A DNA stretch of 64,000 bases from Oenanthe sinensis. Lineage: Eukaryota; Streptophyta; Magnoliopsida; Apiales; Apiaceae. The DNA is taken from assembly GCA_028671895.1 (NCBI GenBank), contig JAPMAC010000231.1:5854001-5918000 (forward strand), written 5' to 3'. The notes under the pieces are model-generated. The model was not told the origin of the DNA. It made no database searches and saw only the letters and a list, made by a program, of their open reading frames with translations. A program made the translations under genes and the position numbers. Positions 47,755 through 61,072 of the stretch are shown here, in pieces. Each line of letters begins with the position of its first letter. Positions within the stretch are counted from its first letter, which is position 1.

Positions 47755-50700
47755 AATAATGCTCCTACAAGTGTTTACAAGTTGTTTCCATGTTCAAACG
47801 AGTCAAGAATGAAGCTACAAAATTTTTCCGAGTTCGAACGATTCAAGAATGAAGTCTCAAATTGTTATGAATTGTTTTGAGGTTTAAATGAGCCAATAAT
47901 TCTCTTACATGTGTTTACAAGTTGTGTCCATGTTCAAACGAGTCAAGAATGAAGCTACATGTTGTTTCCGAGTTCAAAAGAGTCAAGAATGAAGTCTCAA
48001 ATTGTTATGAATTATTTTGATGTTTAAACGAGCCAATAATGTTCCTATAAGAGTTTACAAGTTGTTTCCATTTTCAAACGAGTCAAGAATGAAGCTACAA
48101 GTTGTTTCCGAGTTCGAACGAGTCAAGAATGAAGCCTCAAATTGTTATGAATTATTTTGATGTTTAAACGAGCCAATAATGTTCCCATAAGAGTTTACAA
48201 GTTATTTCAATGTTCAAATGAGTCAAGAATGAAGCTACATGTTGTTTCCGAGTTCAAATGAGTCAAGAATGAAGCCTCAAATTGTTATGAAATGTTTTGA
48301 TGTTGAAACGAACCAATAATGTTCCTATAAGAGTTTACAAGTTGTTTCCATGTTCAAACGAGGCAAGAATGAAGCTATAAGCTGTTTCCGAGTTCGAACG
48401 AGTCAAGAATGAAGTCTCAAATTGTAACGAATTGTTTCGATTTTTAAACGAGCCAATAATGTTTCTACAATAGTTTACAAGTTGTTTCCATATTCAAACG
48501 AGTAATGAATGAAACTACAAGTTGTTTCCGAGTTTGAACGAGTCAAGAATGAAGCCTCAAATTGTTATGATTTGTTTTGATGTTTAAACTAGCCAATAAT
48601 GTTTTTACAAGAGTTTACAAATTGTTTCCATGTTCAAACGAGTCAAGAATGAAGCTACAAGTTGTTTCCGAGTTCGAACGAGTCAAGAATTATGCCTTAA
48701 ATTGTTATGAATTGTTTTCATGTTGAAACGAGCCAATAATGTTCCCACAAGAGTTAACAAGTTATTTCCATGATCAAACGAGTAAAGAATGAAGCTACAA
48801 GTTGTTTCCGAGTTCGAACGATTCAAAATGAAGCCTCAAATTGTTATGAATTGTTTTGATGTTTAAATGAGCCAATAATGCTCTTAGAAGTGTTTACAGG
48901 TTGTGTCCATGTTCAAACGAGTCAAGAATGAAGCTACAAGTTGTTTCCGAGTTCGAACGAGTCAAGAATGAAGCCTCAATTTTTTATGAATTGTTTTCTT
49001 GTTTAAACGAGCCAATAATGCTCCAACAAGTGTTTACTAGTTGTTTCCATGTTCAAACGAGGCAAGAATGAAGCTACAAGCTGTTTCCGAGTTCGAACGA
49101 GTCAAGAATGATCAAATTGTTACAAATTGTTTCGATTTTTAAACGAGCCAATAATGTTTCTACAAGAATTTACAAGTTGATTCCATGTTCAAACGAGTCA
49201 AGAATGAAGCTACAAGTTGTTTCCGAGTTCGAACGACTCAAGAATTAAGCCTCAAATTGTTATGAATTGTTTTCATGTTGAAACGAGCCAGTAATGTTCC
49301 TAAAAGAGTTTACAAGTTGTTTCAATGTTTAAACGAGTCAAGAATGAAGCTACAAGTTGTTTCCGAGTTTGAACGAGTCAAGAATGAAGTCTTAAATTGT
49401 TATGAATGGTTTTGATGTTTAAACGAGCCAATAATACTCCTACAAGTGTTTACAAGTTGTGTCCATGTTCAAACGAGTCATGATTGAAGCTTCAAGTTGT
49501 TTCCGAGTTCGAACGAGTCAAGAATGAAGCCTCAAATTGTTATGAATTTTTTTGATATTTAAACGAGCTAATAATGCTCCTACAAGTGTTTACAAGTTGT
49601 TTCCATGTTCAAACGAGTCAAGAATGAAGCTACAAATTTTTCCCGAGTTCGAACGATTCAAGAATGAAGTCTCAAATTGTTATGAATTGTTTTGATATTT
49701 AAATGAGCCAATAATTCTCTTACATGTGTTCACAAGTTGTGTCCATGTTCAAACGAGTCAAGAATGAAGCTACATGTTGTTTCCGAGTTCAAAAGAGTCA
49801 AGAATGAAGTCTCAAATTGTTATGAATTGTTTTGAAGTTTAAACGAGCCAATAATGTTCCTATAAGAGTTTACAAGTTATTTCCATGTTCAAACGAGTCA
49901 AGAATGAAGCTACAAGTTGTTTCCGAATTCGAACGAGTCAAGAATGAAGCCTCAAATTGTTATGAATTGTTTTGATGTTTAAACGAGCCAATAATGTTCC
50001 TACAAGAGTTTAGATGTTGTTTCCATGTTCAAACAAGTCAAGAATGAAGCTACAAGTTTTGATGTTTATGAATTGTTTTGATGTTTATGAATTGTTTTGA
50101 TGTTTAAACGAGCCAATAATGTTCCTATAAGAGTTTACAAGTTGTTTCCATGTTCAAACGGGTCAGGAATGAAGCTACAAGTTGTTTCCGAGTTCGAACG
50201 AGTCAAGAATGAAGCCTCAAATTGTTATGAATTATTTTGATATGTAAACGAGCCAATAATGTTCCTATAAGAGTTTACAAGTTATTTCCATGTTCAAACG
50301 AGTCAAGAATGAAGCTACATGTTGTTTCCGAGTTCAAATGAGTCAAGAATGAAGCCTCAAATTGTTATGAATTGTTTTGATGTTTAAACGAATCAATAAT
50401 GTTCCTATAAGAGTTTACAAGTTGTTTCCATGTTCAAACGAGGCAAGAATGAAGCTACAAGCTGTTTCCGAGTTCGAACGAGTCAAGAATGAAGTCTCAA
50501 ATTGTAACGAATTGTTTCGATTTTTGAACGAGCCAATAATGTTTCTACAATAGTTTACAAGTTGTTTCCATGTTCAAACGAGTCAAGAATGAAGCTACAT
50601 GTTGTTTCCGAGTTCAAAAGAGTCAAGAACGAAGTCTCAAATTGGTATGAATTGTTTTGATGTTTAAACGAGCCAATAATATTCCTATAAGAGTTTACAA

Positions 50701-51783
50701 GTTGTTTCCATGTTCAAACGAGTCAAGAATGAAGCTACAAGTTGTTTCTGAGTTCGAACGAGTCAAGATTGAAGCCTCAAATTGTTATGAATTATTTTGA
50801 TGTTTAAACGAGCCAATAATGTTCCTATATGAGTTTACAAGTTATTTCCATGTTCAAACGAGTCAAGAATGAAGCTACATGTTGTTTCCGAGTTCAAATG
50901 AGTCAAGAATGAAGCCTCAAATTGATATGAATTGTTTTGATGTTGAAACGAACCAATAATGTTCCTATAAGAGTTTACAAGTTGTTTCCATGTTCAAACG
51001 AGGCAAGAATGAAGCTACAAGTTGTTTCTGAGTTCGAACGAGTCAAGAATGAAGTCTCAAATTGTAACGAATTGTTTCGATTTTTAAACTAGCCAATAAT
51101 GTTTTTACAAGAGTTTACAAATTGTTTCCATGTTCAAACGAGTCAAGAATGAAGCTACAAGTTGTTTCCGAGTTCGAACGAATCAAGAATTAAGCCTTAA
51201 ATTGTTATGAATTGTTTTCATGTTGAAACGAGCCAATAATGTTCCCACAAGAGTTAACAAGTTGTTTCCATGTTCAAACGAGTAAAGAATGAAGCTACAA
51301 GTTATTTCCGAGTTCGAACGATTCAAAATGAAGCCTCAAATTGTTATGAATTGTTTTGATGTTTAAATGAGCCAATAATGCTCCTAGAAGTGTTTTCAAG
51401 TTGTGTCCATGTTCAAACGAGTCAAGAATGAAGGAACAAGTTGTTTCCGAGTTCGAACGAGTCAAGAATGAAGCCTCAATTTTTTATGAATTGTTTTCAT
51501 GTTTAAACGAGTCAATAATGCTCTTACAAGTGTTTACTAGTTGTTTCCATGTTCAAACGAGGCAAGAATGAAGCTACAAGCCGTTTCCGAGTTCGAACGA
51601 GTCAAGAATGAAGTCTCAAATTGTTTCGATTTTTAAACGAGCCAATAATGTTTCTACAAGAATTTACAAGTTGTTTCCATGTTCAAACTAGTCAAGAATG
51701 AAGCTACAAGTTGTTTCCGAGTTTGAACGAGTCAAGAATGAAGTCTTAAATTGTTATGAATTATTTTGATGTTTAAACGAGCC
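47755..51783 (+). repeat. 4-kb tandem duplication, copy 1 (about 4029 bp)
   Basis: The word TTTTCAAACGAG after TTGTTTCCA at 48071 recurs at 52100 (lag 4029). Downstream of about 49110 the lag becomes 4033, because copy 1 lacks four bases at GAATGATCAAATTG where copy 2 has GAATGAAGTCTCAAATTG. The left limit is set by the TATTTAAACG/TGTTTAAACG difference at about 47752. Other differences I see are single bases, such as GTTGATTCC (about 49177) versus GTTGTTTCC (about 53209), and GAGCCAATAATGCTCC versus GAGACAATAATGCTCC. Confidence 0.88.
50057..50094 (+). repeat. 19-bp micro-tandem within a rearranged monomer
   Basis: TTTTGATGTTTATGAATTG is present twice and followed by a third start that continues into a normal subunit B. 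It begins where subunit C should continue (ACAAGTTTTGATG), so subunit C has recombined into the end of subunit A. The same structure is at 54090-54127, and a single-copy form lies at 63770-63788. Confidence 0.9.
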
Positions 51784-54700
51784 AATAATGCTCCTACAAG
51801 TGTTTACAAGTTGTTTCCATGTTCAAACGAGTCAAGAATGAAGCTACAAAATTTTTCCGAGTTCGAACGATTCAAGAATGAAGTCTCAAATTGTTATGAA
51901 TTGTTTTGAGGTTTAAATGAGCCAATAATTCTCTTACATGTGTTTACAAGTTGTGTCCATGTTCAAACGAGTCAAGAATGAAGCTACATGTTGTTTCCGA
52001 GTTCAAAAGAGTCAAGAATGAAGTCTCAAATTGTTATGAATTATTTTGATGTTTAAACGAGCCAATAATGTTCCTATAAGAGTTTACAAGTTGTTTCCAT
52101 TTTCAAACGAGTCAAGAATGAAGCTACAAGTTGTTTCCGAGTTCGAACGAGTCAAGAATGAAGCCTCAAATTGTTATGAATTATTTTGATGTTTAAACGA
52201 GCCAATAATGTTCCCATAAGAGTTTACAAGTTATTTCAATGTTCAAATGAGTCAAGAATGAAGCTACATGTTGTTTCCGAGTTCAAATGAGTCAAGAATG
52301 AAGCCTCAAATTGTTATGAAATGTTTTGATGTTGAAACGAACCAATAATGTTCCTATAAGAGTTTACAAGTTGTTTCCATGTTCAAACGAGGCAAGAATG
52401 AAGCTATAAGCTGTTTCCGAGTTCGAACGAGTCAAGAATGAAGTCTCAAATTGTAACGAATTGTTTCGATTTTTAAACGAGCCAATAATGTTTCTACAAT
52501 AGTTTACAAGTTGTTTCCATATTCAAACGAGTAATGAATGAAACTACAAGTTGTTTCCGAGTTTGAACGAGTCAAGAATGAAGCCTCAAATTGTTATGAT
52601 TTGTTTTGATGTTTAAACTAGCCAATAATGTTTTTACAAGAGTTTACAAATTGTTTCCATGTTCAAACGAGTCAAGAATGAAGCTACAAGTTGTTTCCGA
52701 GTTCGAACGAGTCAAGAATTATGCCTTAAATTGTTATGAATTGTTTTCATGTTGAAACGAGCCAATAATGTTCCCACAAGAGTTAACAAGTTATTTCCAT
52801 GATCAAACGAGTAAAGAATGAAGCTACAAGTTGTTTCCGAGTTCGAACGATTCAAAATGAAGCCTCAAATTGTTATGAATTGTTTTGATGTTTAAATGAG
52901 CCAATAATGCTCTTAGAAGTGTTTACAGGTTGTGTCCATGTTCAAACGAGTCAAGAATGAAGCTACAAGTTGTTTCCGAGTTCGAACGAGTCAAGAATGA
53001 AGCCTCAATTTTTTATGAATTGTTTTCTTGTTTAAACGAGACAATAATGCTCCAACAAGTGTTTACTAGTTGTTTCCATGTTCAAACGAGGCAAGAATGA
53101 AGCTACAAGCTGTTTCCGAGTTCGAACGAGTCAAGAATGAAGTCTCAAATTGTTACAAATTGTTTCGATTTTTAAACGAGCCAATAATGTTTCTACAAGA
53201 ATTTACAAGTTGTTTCCATGTTCAAACGAGTCAAGAATGAAGCTACAAGTTGTTTCCGAGTTCGAACGACTCAAGAATTAAGCCTCAAATTGTTATGAAT
53301 TGTTTTCATGTTGAAACGAGCCAGTAATGTTCCTAAAAGAGTTTACAAGTTGTTTCAATGTTTAAACGAGTCAAGAATGAAGCTACAAGTTGTTTCCGAG
53401 TTTGAACGAGTCAAGAATGAAGTCTTAAATTGTTATGAATGGTTTTGATGTTTAAACGAGCCAATAATACTCCTACAAGTGTTTACAAGTTGTGTCCATG
53501 TTCAAACGAGTCATGATTGAAGCTTCAAGTTGTTTCCGAGTTCGAACGAGTCAAGAATGAAGCCTCAAATTGTTATGAATTTTTTTGATATTTAAACGAG
53601 CTAATAATGCTCCTACAAGTGTTTACAAGTTGTTTCCATGTTCAAACGAGTCAAGAATGAAGCTACAAATTTTTCCCGAGTTCGAACGATTCAAGAATGA
53701 AGTCTCAAATTGTTATGAATTGTTTTGATATTTAAATGAGCCAATAATTCTCTTACATGTGTTCACAAGTTGTGTCCATGTTCAAACGAGTCAAGAATGA
53801 AGCTACATGTTGTTTCCGAGTTCAAAAGAGTCAAGAATGAAGTCTCAAATTGTTATGAATTGTTTTGAAGTTTAAACGAGCCAATAATGTTCCTATAAGA
53901 GTTTACAAGTTATTTCCATGTTCAAACGAGTCAAGAATGAAGCTACAAGTTGTTTCCGAATTCGAACGAGTCAAGAATGAAGCCTCAAATTGTTATGAAT
54001 TGTTTTGATGTTTAAACGAGCCAATAATGTTCCTACAAGAGTTTAGATGTTGTTTCCATGTTCAAACAAGTCAAGAATGAAGCTACAAGTTTTGATGTTT
54101 ATGAATTGTTTTGATGTTTATGAATTGTTTTGATGTTTAAACGAGCCAATAATGTTCCTATAAGAGTTTACAAGTTGTTTCCATGTTCAAACGGGTCAGG
54201 AATGAAGCTACAAGTTGTTTCCGAGTTCGAACGAGTCAAGAATGAAGCCTCAAATTGTTATGAATTATTTTGATATGTAAACGAGCCAATAATGTTCCTA
54301 TAAGAGTTTACAAGTTATTTCCATGTTCAAACGAGTCAAGAATGAAGCTACATGTTGTTTCCGAGTTCAAATGAGTCAAGAATGAAGCCTCAAATTGTTA
54401 TGAATTGTTTTGATGTTTAAACGAATCAATAATGTTCCTATAAGAGTTTACAAGTTGTTTCCATGTTCAAACGAGGCAAGAATGAAGCTACAAGCTGTTT
54501 CCGAGTTCGAACGAGTCAAGAATGAAGTCTCAAATTGTAACGAATTGTTTCGATTTTTGAACGAGCCAATAATGTTTCTACAATAGTTTACAAGTTGTTT
54601 CCATGTTCAAACGAGTCAAGAATGAAGCTACATGTTGTTTCCGAGTTCAAAAGAGTCAAGAACGAAGTCTCAAATTGGTATGAATTGTTTTGATGTTTAA

Positions 54701-55816
54701 ACGAGCCAATAATATTCCTATAAGAGTTTACAAGTTGTTTCCATGTTCAAACGAGTCAAGAATGAAGCTACAAGTTGTTTCTGAGTTCGAACGAGTCAAG
54801 ATTGAAGCCTCAAATTGTTATGAATTATTTTGATGTTTAAACGAGCCAATAATGTTCCTATATGAGTTTACAAGTTATTTCCATGTTCAAACGAGTCAAG
54901 AATGAAGCTACATGTTGTTTCCGAGTTCAAATGAGTCAAGAATGAAGCCTCAAATTGATATGAATTGTTTTGATGTTGAAACGAACCAATAATGTTCCTA
55001 TAAGAGTTTACAAGTTGTTTCCATGTTCAAACGAGGCAAGAATGAAGCTACAAGTTGTTTCTGAGTTCGAACGAGTCAAGAATGAAGTCTCAAATTGTAA
55101 CGAATTGTTTCGATTTTTAAACTAGCCAATAATGTTTTTACAAGAGTTTACAAATTGTTTCCATGTTCAAACGAGTCAAGAATGAAGCTACAAGTTGTTT
55201 CCGAGTTCGAACGAATCAAGAATTAAGCCTTAAATTGTTATGAATTGTTTTCATGTTGAAACGAGCCAATAATGTTCCCACAAGAGTTAACAAGTTGTTT
55301 CCATGTTCAAACGAGTAAAGAATGAAGCTACAAGTTATTTCCGAGTTCGAACGATTCAAAATGAAGCCTCAAATTGTTATGAATTGTTTTGATGTTTAAA
55401 TGAGCCAATAATGCTCCTAGAAGTGTTTTCAAGTTGTGTCCATGTTCAAACGAGTCAAGAATGAAGGAACAAGTTGTTTCCGAGTTCGAACGAGTCAAGA
55501 ATGAAGCCTCAATTTTTTATGAATTGTTTTCATGTTTAAACGAGTCAATAATGCTCTTACAAGTGTTTACTAGTTGTTTCCATGTTCAAACGAGGCAAGA
55601 ATGAAGCTACAAGCCGTTTCCGAGTTCGAACGAGTCAAGAATGAAGTCTCAAATTGTTTCGATTTTTAAACGAGCCAATAATGTTTCTACAAGAATTTAC
55701 AAGTTGTTTCCATGTTCAAACTAGTCAAGAATGAAGCTACAAGTTGTTTCCGAGTTTGAACGAGTCAAGAATGAAGTCTTAAATTGTTATGAATTATTTT
55801 GATGTTTAAACGAGCC
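51784..55816 (+). repeat. 4-kb tandem duplication, copy 2 (about 4033 bp)
   Basis: This is a direct neighbour of copy 1 and nearly identical to it throughout. The similarity ends at about 55840, where copy 2 continues GTTGTGTCC while the start of the unit has GTTGTTTCC. It contains the second 19-bp micro-tandem at 54090-54127. Confidence 0.88.
54090..54127 (+). repeat. 19-bp micro-tandem, copy in the second 4-kb unit
   Basis: It has the same two-copy TTTTGATGTTTATGAATTG structure as at 50057, exactly 4033 bp further on. Confidence 0.9.
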
Positions 55817-55849
55817 AATAATGCTCCTACAAGTGTTTACAAGTTGTGT

Positions 55850-58800
55850 CCATGTTCAAACGAGTCATGAATGAAGCCTCAAATTGTTATGAATTGTTTT
55901 GATATTTAAACGAGCCAATAATGCTCCTACAAGTGTTTACAAGTTGTTTCCATGCTCAAACGAGTCAAGAATGAAGCTACAAGTTGTTTCCGAGTTTGAA
56001 CAAGTGAAGAATGAAGCCTCAAATTGTTATAAATTGTTTTGATGTTTAAACGAGTCAATAATGTTCCTACAAGAGTTTACATGTTGTTTCCATGTTCAAA
56101 CAAGTCAAGAATGAAGCTACAAGTTGTTTCCGAGTTCGAACGAGTCAAGAATGAAGCCTCAAATTGTTATGAATTTTTTTGATATTTAAACGAGCCAATA
56201 ATGCTCCTACAAGTGTTTAGAAGTTGTTTCAATGTTCAAACGAGTCAAGAATGAAGCTACAATTTTTTTCCGAGTTCGAACAGTTCAAGAATGAAGTCTC
56301 AAATTGTTATGAATTGTTTTGATGTTTAAATGAGCCAATAATTCTCTTACATGTGTTTACAAGTTGTGTCCATGTTCAAACGAGTCAAGACTGAAGCTAC
56401 ATGTTGTTTCCGAGTTCAAAAGAGTCAAGAATGAAGTCTCAAATTGTTATGAATTGTTTTGATGTTTAAACGAACCAATAATGTTCCTATAAGAGTTTAC
56501 AAGTTGTTTCCATGTTCAAACGAGTCAAGAATGAAGCTACAAGTTGTTTCCGAGTTCGAACGAGTCAAGAATGAAGTCTCAAATTGTTATGAATTATTTT
56601 GATGTGTAAACGAACCAATAATGTCCCTATAAGAGTTTACAAGTTGTTTCCATGTTCAAACGAGTCAAGAATGAAGTTACAAGTTGTTTCCGAGTTCAAA
56701 TAAGTCAAGAATGAAGCCTCAAATTGTTATGAATTGTTTTGATGTTTAAACGAGCCAATAATGTTCCTATAAGAGTTTACAAGTTGTTTCCATGTTCAAA
56801 CGAGACAAGAATGAAGCGACAAGCTGTTTCCGAGTTCGAACGAGTCAAGAATGAAGTCTCAAATTGTTATGAATTGTTTTGATGTCTAAATGAGCCAATA
56901 ATTCTCTTACATGTGTTTACAAGTTGTGTCCATGTTCAAACAAGTCAAGAATGAAGCTACATGTTGTTTCCGAGTTCAAAAGAGTCAAGAATGAAGTCTC
57001 AAATTGTTATGAATTGTTTTGATGTTTAAACGAGCCAATAATGTTCCTATAAGAGTTTACAAGTTGTTTCCATGTTCAAACGAGTCAAGAATGAAGCTAC
57101 AAGTTGTTTCCGAGTTCGAACGAGTCAAGAATGAAGTCTCAAATTGTTATGAATTATTTTGATGTGTAAACGAGCCAATAATGTTCCTATAAGAGTTTAC
57201 AAGTTGTTCCCATGTTCAAACGAGTCAAGAATGAAGATACATGTTGTTTCCGAGTTCAAATAAGTCAAGAATGAAGCCTCAAATTGTTATGAATTGTTTT
57301 GATGTTTAAACGAGCCAATAATGTTCCTATAAGAGTTTACAAGTTGTTTCCATGTTCAAACGAGGCAAGAATGAAGCTACAAGCTGTTTCCGAGTTCGAA
57401 CGAGTCAAGAATGAAGTCTCAAATTTTTACGAATTGTTTCGATTTTTAAACGAGCCAATAATGTTTCTACAAGAATTTACAAGTTGTTTCCATGTTCAAA
57501 CTAGTCAAGAATGAAGCTACAAGTTGTTTCCTAGTTCGAACGAGTCAAGAATTAAGCCTCAAATTGTTATGGATTGTTTTCATGTTGAAACGAGCCAATA
57601 ATGTTCCTAAAAGAATTTATAAGTTGTTTCCATGTATAAACGAGTCAAGAATGAAGCTACAAAGTGTTTCCGAGTTTGAACGAGTCAAGAATGAAGTCTC
57701 AAATTGTTATGAATTGTTTTGATGTTTAAACGAGCCAATAATGTTCCTACAAGAGTTTACATGTTGTTTCCATGTTCAAACAAGTCAAGAATGAAGCTAC
57801 AAGTTGTTTCCGAGTTTGAACGAGTCAAGAATTAAGCCTCAAATTGTTATGAATTGTTTTCATGTTGAAACGAGCCAATAATGTTCCTAAAAGAATTTAC
57901 AAGTTGTTTCCATGTATAAACGAGTCAAGAATGAAGCTACAAGTTGTTTCCGAGTTTGAACGAGTCAAGAATGAAGTCTTAAATTGTTATGAATTGTTTT
58001 GATGTTTAAAGGAGCCAATAATGCTCCTACAAGTGTTTACAAGTTGTGTCCATGTTCAAACGAGTCATGAATGAAGCCTCAAATTGTTATGAATTGTTTT
58101 GATATTTAAACGAGCCAATAATGTTCCTACAAGTGTTTACAAGTTGTTTCCATGTTCAAACGAGTCAAGAATGAAGCTACAAGTTGTTTCCGAGTTTGAA
58201 CGAGTGAAGAATGAAGCCTCAATTTTTTATGAATTGTTTTCATGTTTAAACGAGCCAATAATGCTCCTACAAGTGTTTACTAGTTGTTTCCATGTTCAAA
58301 CGAGGCAAGAATGAAGCTACAAGCCGTTTCCGAGTTCGAACGAGTCAAGAATGAAGTCTCAAATTGTTTCGATTTTTAAACGAGCCAATAATGTTTCTAC
58401 AAGAATTTACAAGTTGTTTCCATGTTCAAACTAGTCAAGAATGAAGCTACAAGTTGTTTCCGAGTTCAAACGAGTCAAGAATTAAGCCTCAAATTGTTAT
58501 GAATTGTTTTCATGTTGAAACGAGACAATAATGTTCCTAAAAGAATTTACAAGTTGTTTCCATGTATAAACGAGTCAAGAATGAAGCTACAGGATGTTTC
58601 CGAGTTTGAACGAGTCAAGAATGAAGTCTTAAATTGTTATGAATTGTTTTGATGTTTAAACGAGCCAATAATGCTCCTACAAGTGTTTACAAGTTGTGTC
58701 CATGTTCAAACGAGTCATGAATGAAGCCTCAAATTGTTATGAATTGTTTTGATATTTAAACGAGCCAATAATGCTCCTACAAGTGTTTACAAGTTGTTTC

Positions 58801-61072
58801 CATGTTCAAACGAGTCAAGAATGAAGCTACAAGTTGTTTCCGAGTTTGAACAAGTGAAGAATGAAGCCTCAAATTGTTATAAATTGTTTTGATGTTTAAA
58901 CGAGCCAATAATGTTCCTACAAGAGTTTACATGTTGTTTCCATGTTCAAACAAGTCAAGAATGAAGCTACAAGTTGTTTCCGAGTTCGAACGAGTCAAGA
59001 ATGAAGCCTCAAATTGTTATGATTTTTTTTGATATTTAAACGAGCCAATAATGCTCCTACAAGTGTTTAGAAGTTGTTTCATTGTTCAAACGAGTCAAGA
59101 ATGAAGCTACAATTTTTTTCCAAGTTCGAACGGTTCAAGAATGAAGTCTCAAACTGTTATGAATTGTTTTGATGTTTAAATGAGCCAATAATTCTCTTAC
59201 ATGTGTTTACAAGTTGTGTCCATTTTCAAACGAGTCGAGACTGAAGCTACATGTTGTTTCCGAGTTCAAAAGAGTCAAGAATGAAGTCTCAAATTGTTAT
59301 GAATTGTTTTGATGTTTAAACGAACCAATAATGTTCCTATAAGAGTTTACAAGTTGTTTCCATGTTCAAACGAGTCAAGAATGAAGCTACAAGTTCTTTC
59401 CGAGTTCGAACGAGTCAAGAATGAAGTCTCAAATTGTTATGAATTATTTTGATGTGTAAACGAGCCAATAATGTTCCTATAAGAGTTTACAAGTTGTTTC
59501 CATGTTCAAACGAGTCAAGAATGAAGTTACAAGTTGTTTCCGAGTTCAAATAAGTCAAGAATGAAGCCTCAAATTGTTATGAATTGTTTTGATGTTTAAA
59601 CGAGCCAATAATGTTCCTGTAAGAGTTTACAAGTTGTTTCCATGTTCAAACGAGACAAGAATGAAGCGACAAGCTGTTTCCGAGTTCGAACGAGTCAAGA
59701 ATGAAGTCTCAAATTGTTATGAATTGTTTTGATGTCTAAATGAGCCAATAATTCTCTTACATGTGTTTACAAGTTGTGTCCATGTTCAAACAAGTCAAGA
59801 ATGAAGCTACATGTTGTTTCCGAGTTCAAAAGAGTCAAGAATGAAGTCTCAAATTGTTATGAATTGTTTTGATGTTTAAACGAGCCAATAATGTTCCTAT
59901 AAGAGTTTACAAGTTGTTTCCATGTTCAAACGAGTCAAGAATGAAGCTACAAGTTGTTTCCGAGTTCGAACGAGTCAAGAATGAAGTCTCAAATTGTTAT
60001 GAATTATTTTGATGTGTAAACGAGCCAATAATGTTCCTATAAGAGTTTACAAGTTGTTCCCATGTTCAAACGAGTCAAGAATGAAGATACATGTTGTTTC
60101 CGAGTTCAAATAAGTCAAGAATGAAGCCTCAAATTGTTATGAATTGTTTTGATGTTTAAACGAGCCAATAATGTTCGTATAAGAGTTTACAAGTTGTTTC
60201 CATGTTCAAACGAGGCAAGAATGAAGCTACAAGCTGTTTCCGAGTTCGAACGAGTCAAGAATGAAGTCTCAAATTTTTACGAATTGTTTCGATTTTTAAA
60301 CGAGCCAATAATGTTTCTACAAGAATTTACAAGTTGTTTCCATGTTCAAACTAGTCAAGAATGAAGCTACAAGTTGTTTCCGAGTTCGAACGAGTCAAGA
60401 ATTAAGCCTCAAATTGTTATGGATTGTTTTCATGTTAAAACGAGCCAATAATGTTCCTAAAAGAATTTACAAGTTGTTTCCATGTATAAACGAGTCAAGA
60501 ATGAAGCTACAAGTTGTTTCCGAGTTTGAACGAGTCAAGAATGAAGTCTCAAATTGTTATGAATTGTTTTGATGTTTAAACGAGCCAATAATGTTACTAC
60601 AAGAGTTTACATGTTGTTTCCATGTTCAAACAAGTCAAGAATGAAGCTACAAGTTGTTTCCGAGTTTGAACGAGTCAAGAATTAAGCCTCAAATTGTTAT
60701 GAATTGTTTTCATGTTGAAACGAGCCAATAATGTTCCTAAAAGAATTTACAAGTTGTTTCCATGTATAAACGAGTCAAGAATGAAGCTACAAGTTGTTTC
60801 CGAGTTTGAACGAGTCAAGAATGAAGTCTTAAATTGTTATGAATTGTTTTGATGTTTAAACGAGCCAATAATGCTCCTACAAGTGTTTACAAGTTGTGTC
60901 CATGTTCAAACGAGTCATGAATGAATCCTCAAATTGTTATGAATTGTTTTGATATTTAAACGAGCCAATAATGTTCCTACAAGTGTTTACAAGTTGTTTC
61001 CATGTTCAAACGAGTCAAGAATGAAGCTACAAGTTATTTCCGAGTTTGAACGAGTGAAGAATGAAGCCTCAA
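55850..61072 (+). repeat. 2850-bp-lag duplication (20 monomers plus one 50-bp subunit)
   Basis: CAAGTGAAGAATGAAGCC at 56001 recurs at 58851, and open frames at 57299 and 57492 recur at 60149 and 60342, all at a lag of 2850. Similarity holds from about 55850 to 58222 and from 58700 to 61072. It breaks where copy 1 continues AATTTTTTATGAATTG and copy 2 AAATTGTTATATATTG. The interval 58223-58700 between the copies resembles the end of the 4-kb unit (about 55510-55740). Differences include GTTCCTATAAG (about 57324) versus GTTCGTATAAG (about 60174). The 50-bp excess in the lag is one subunit length. Confidence 0.85.
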
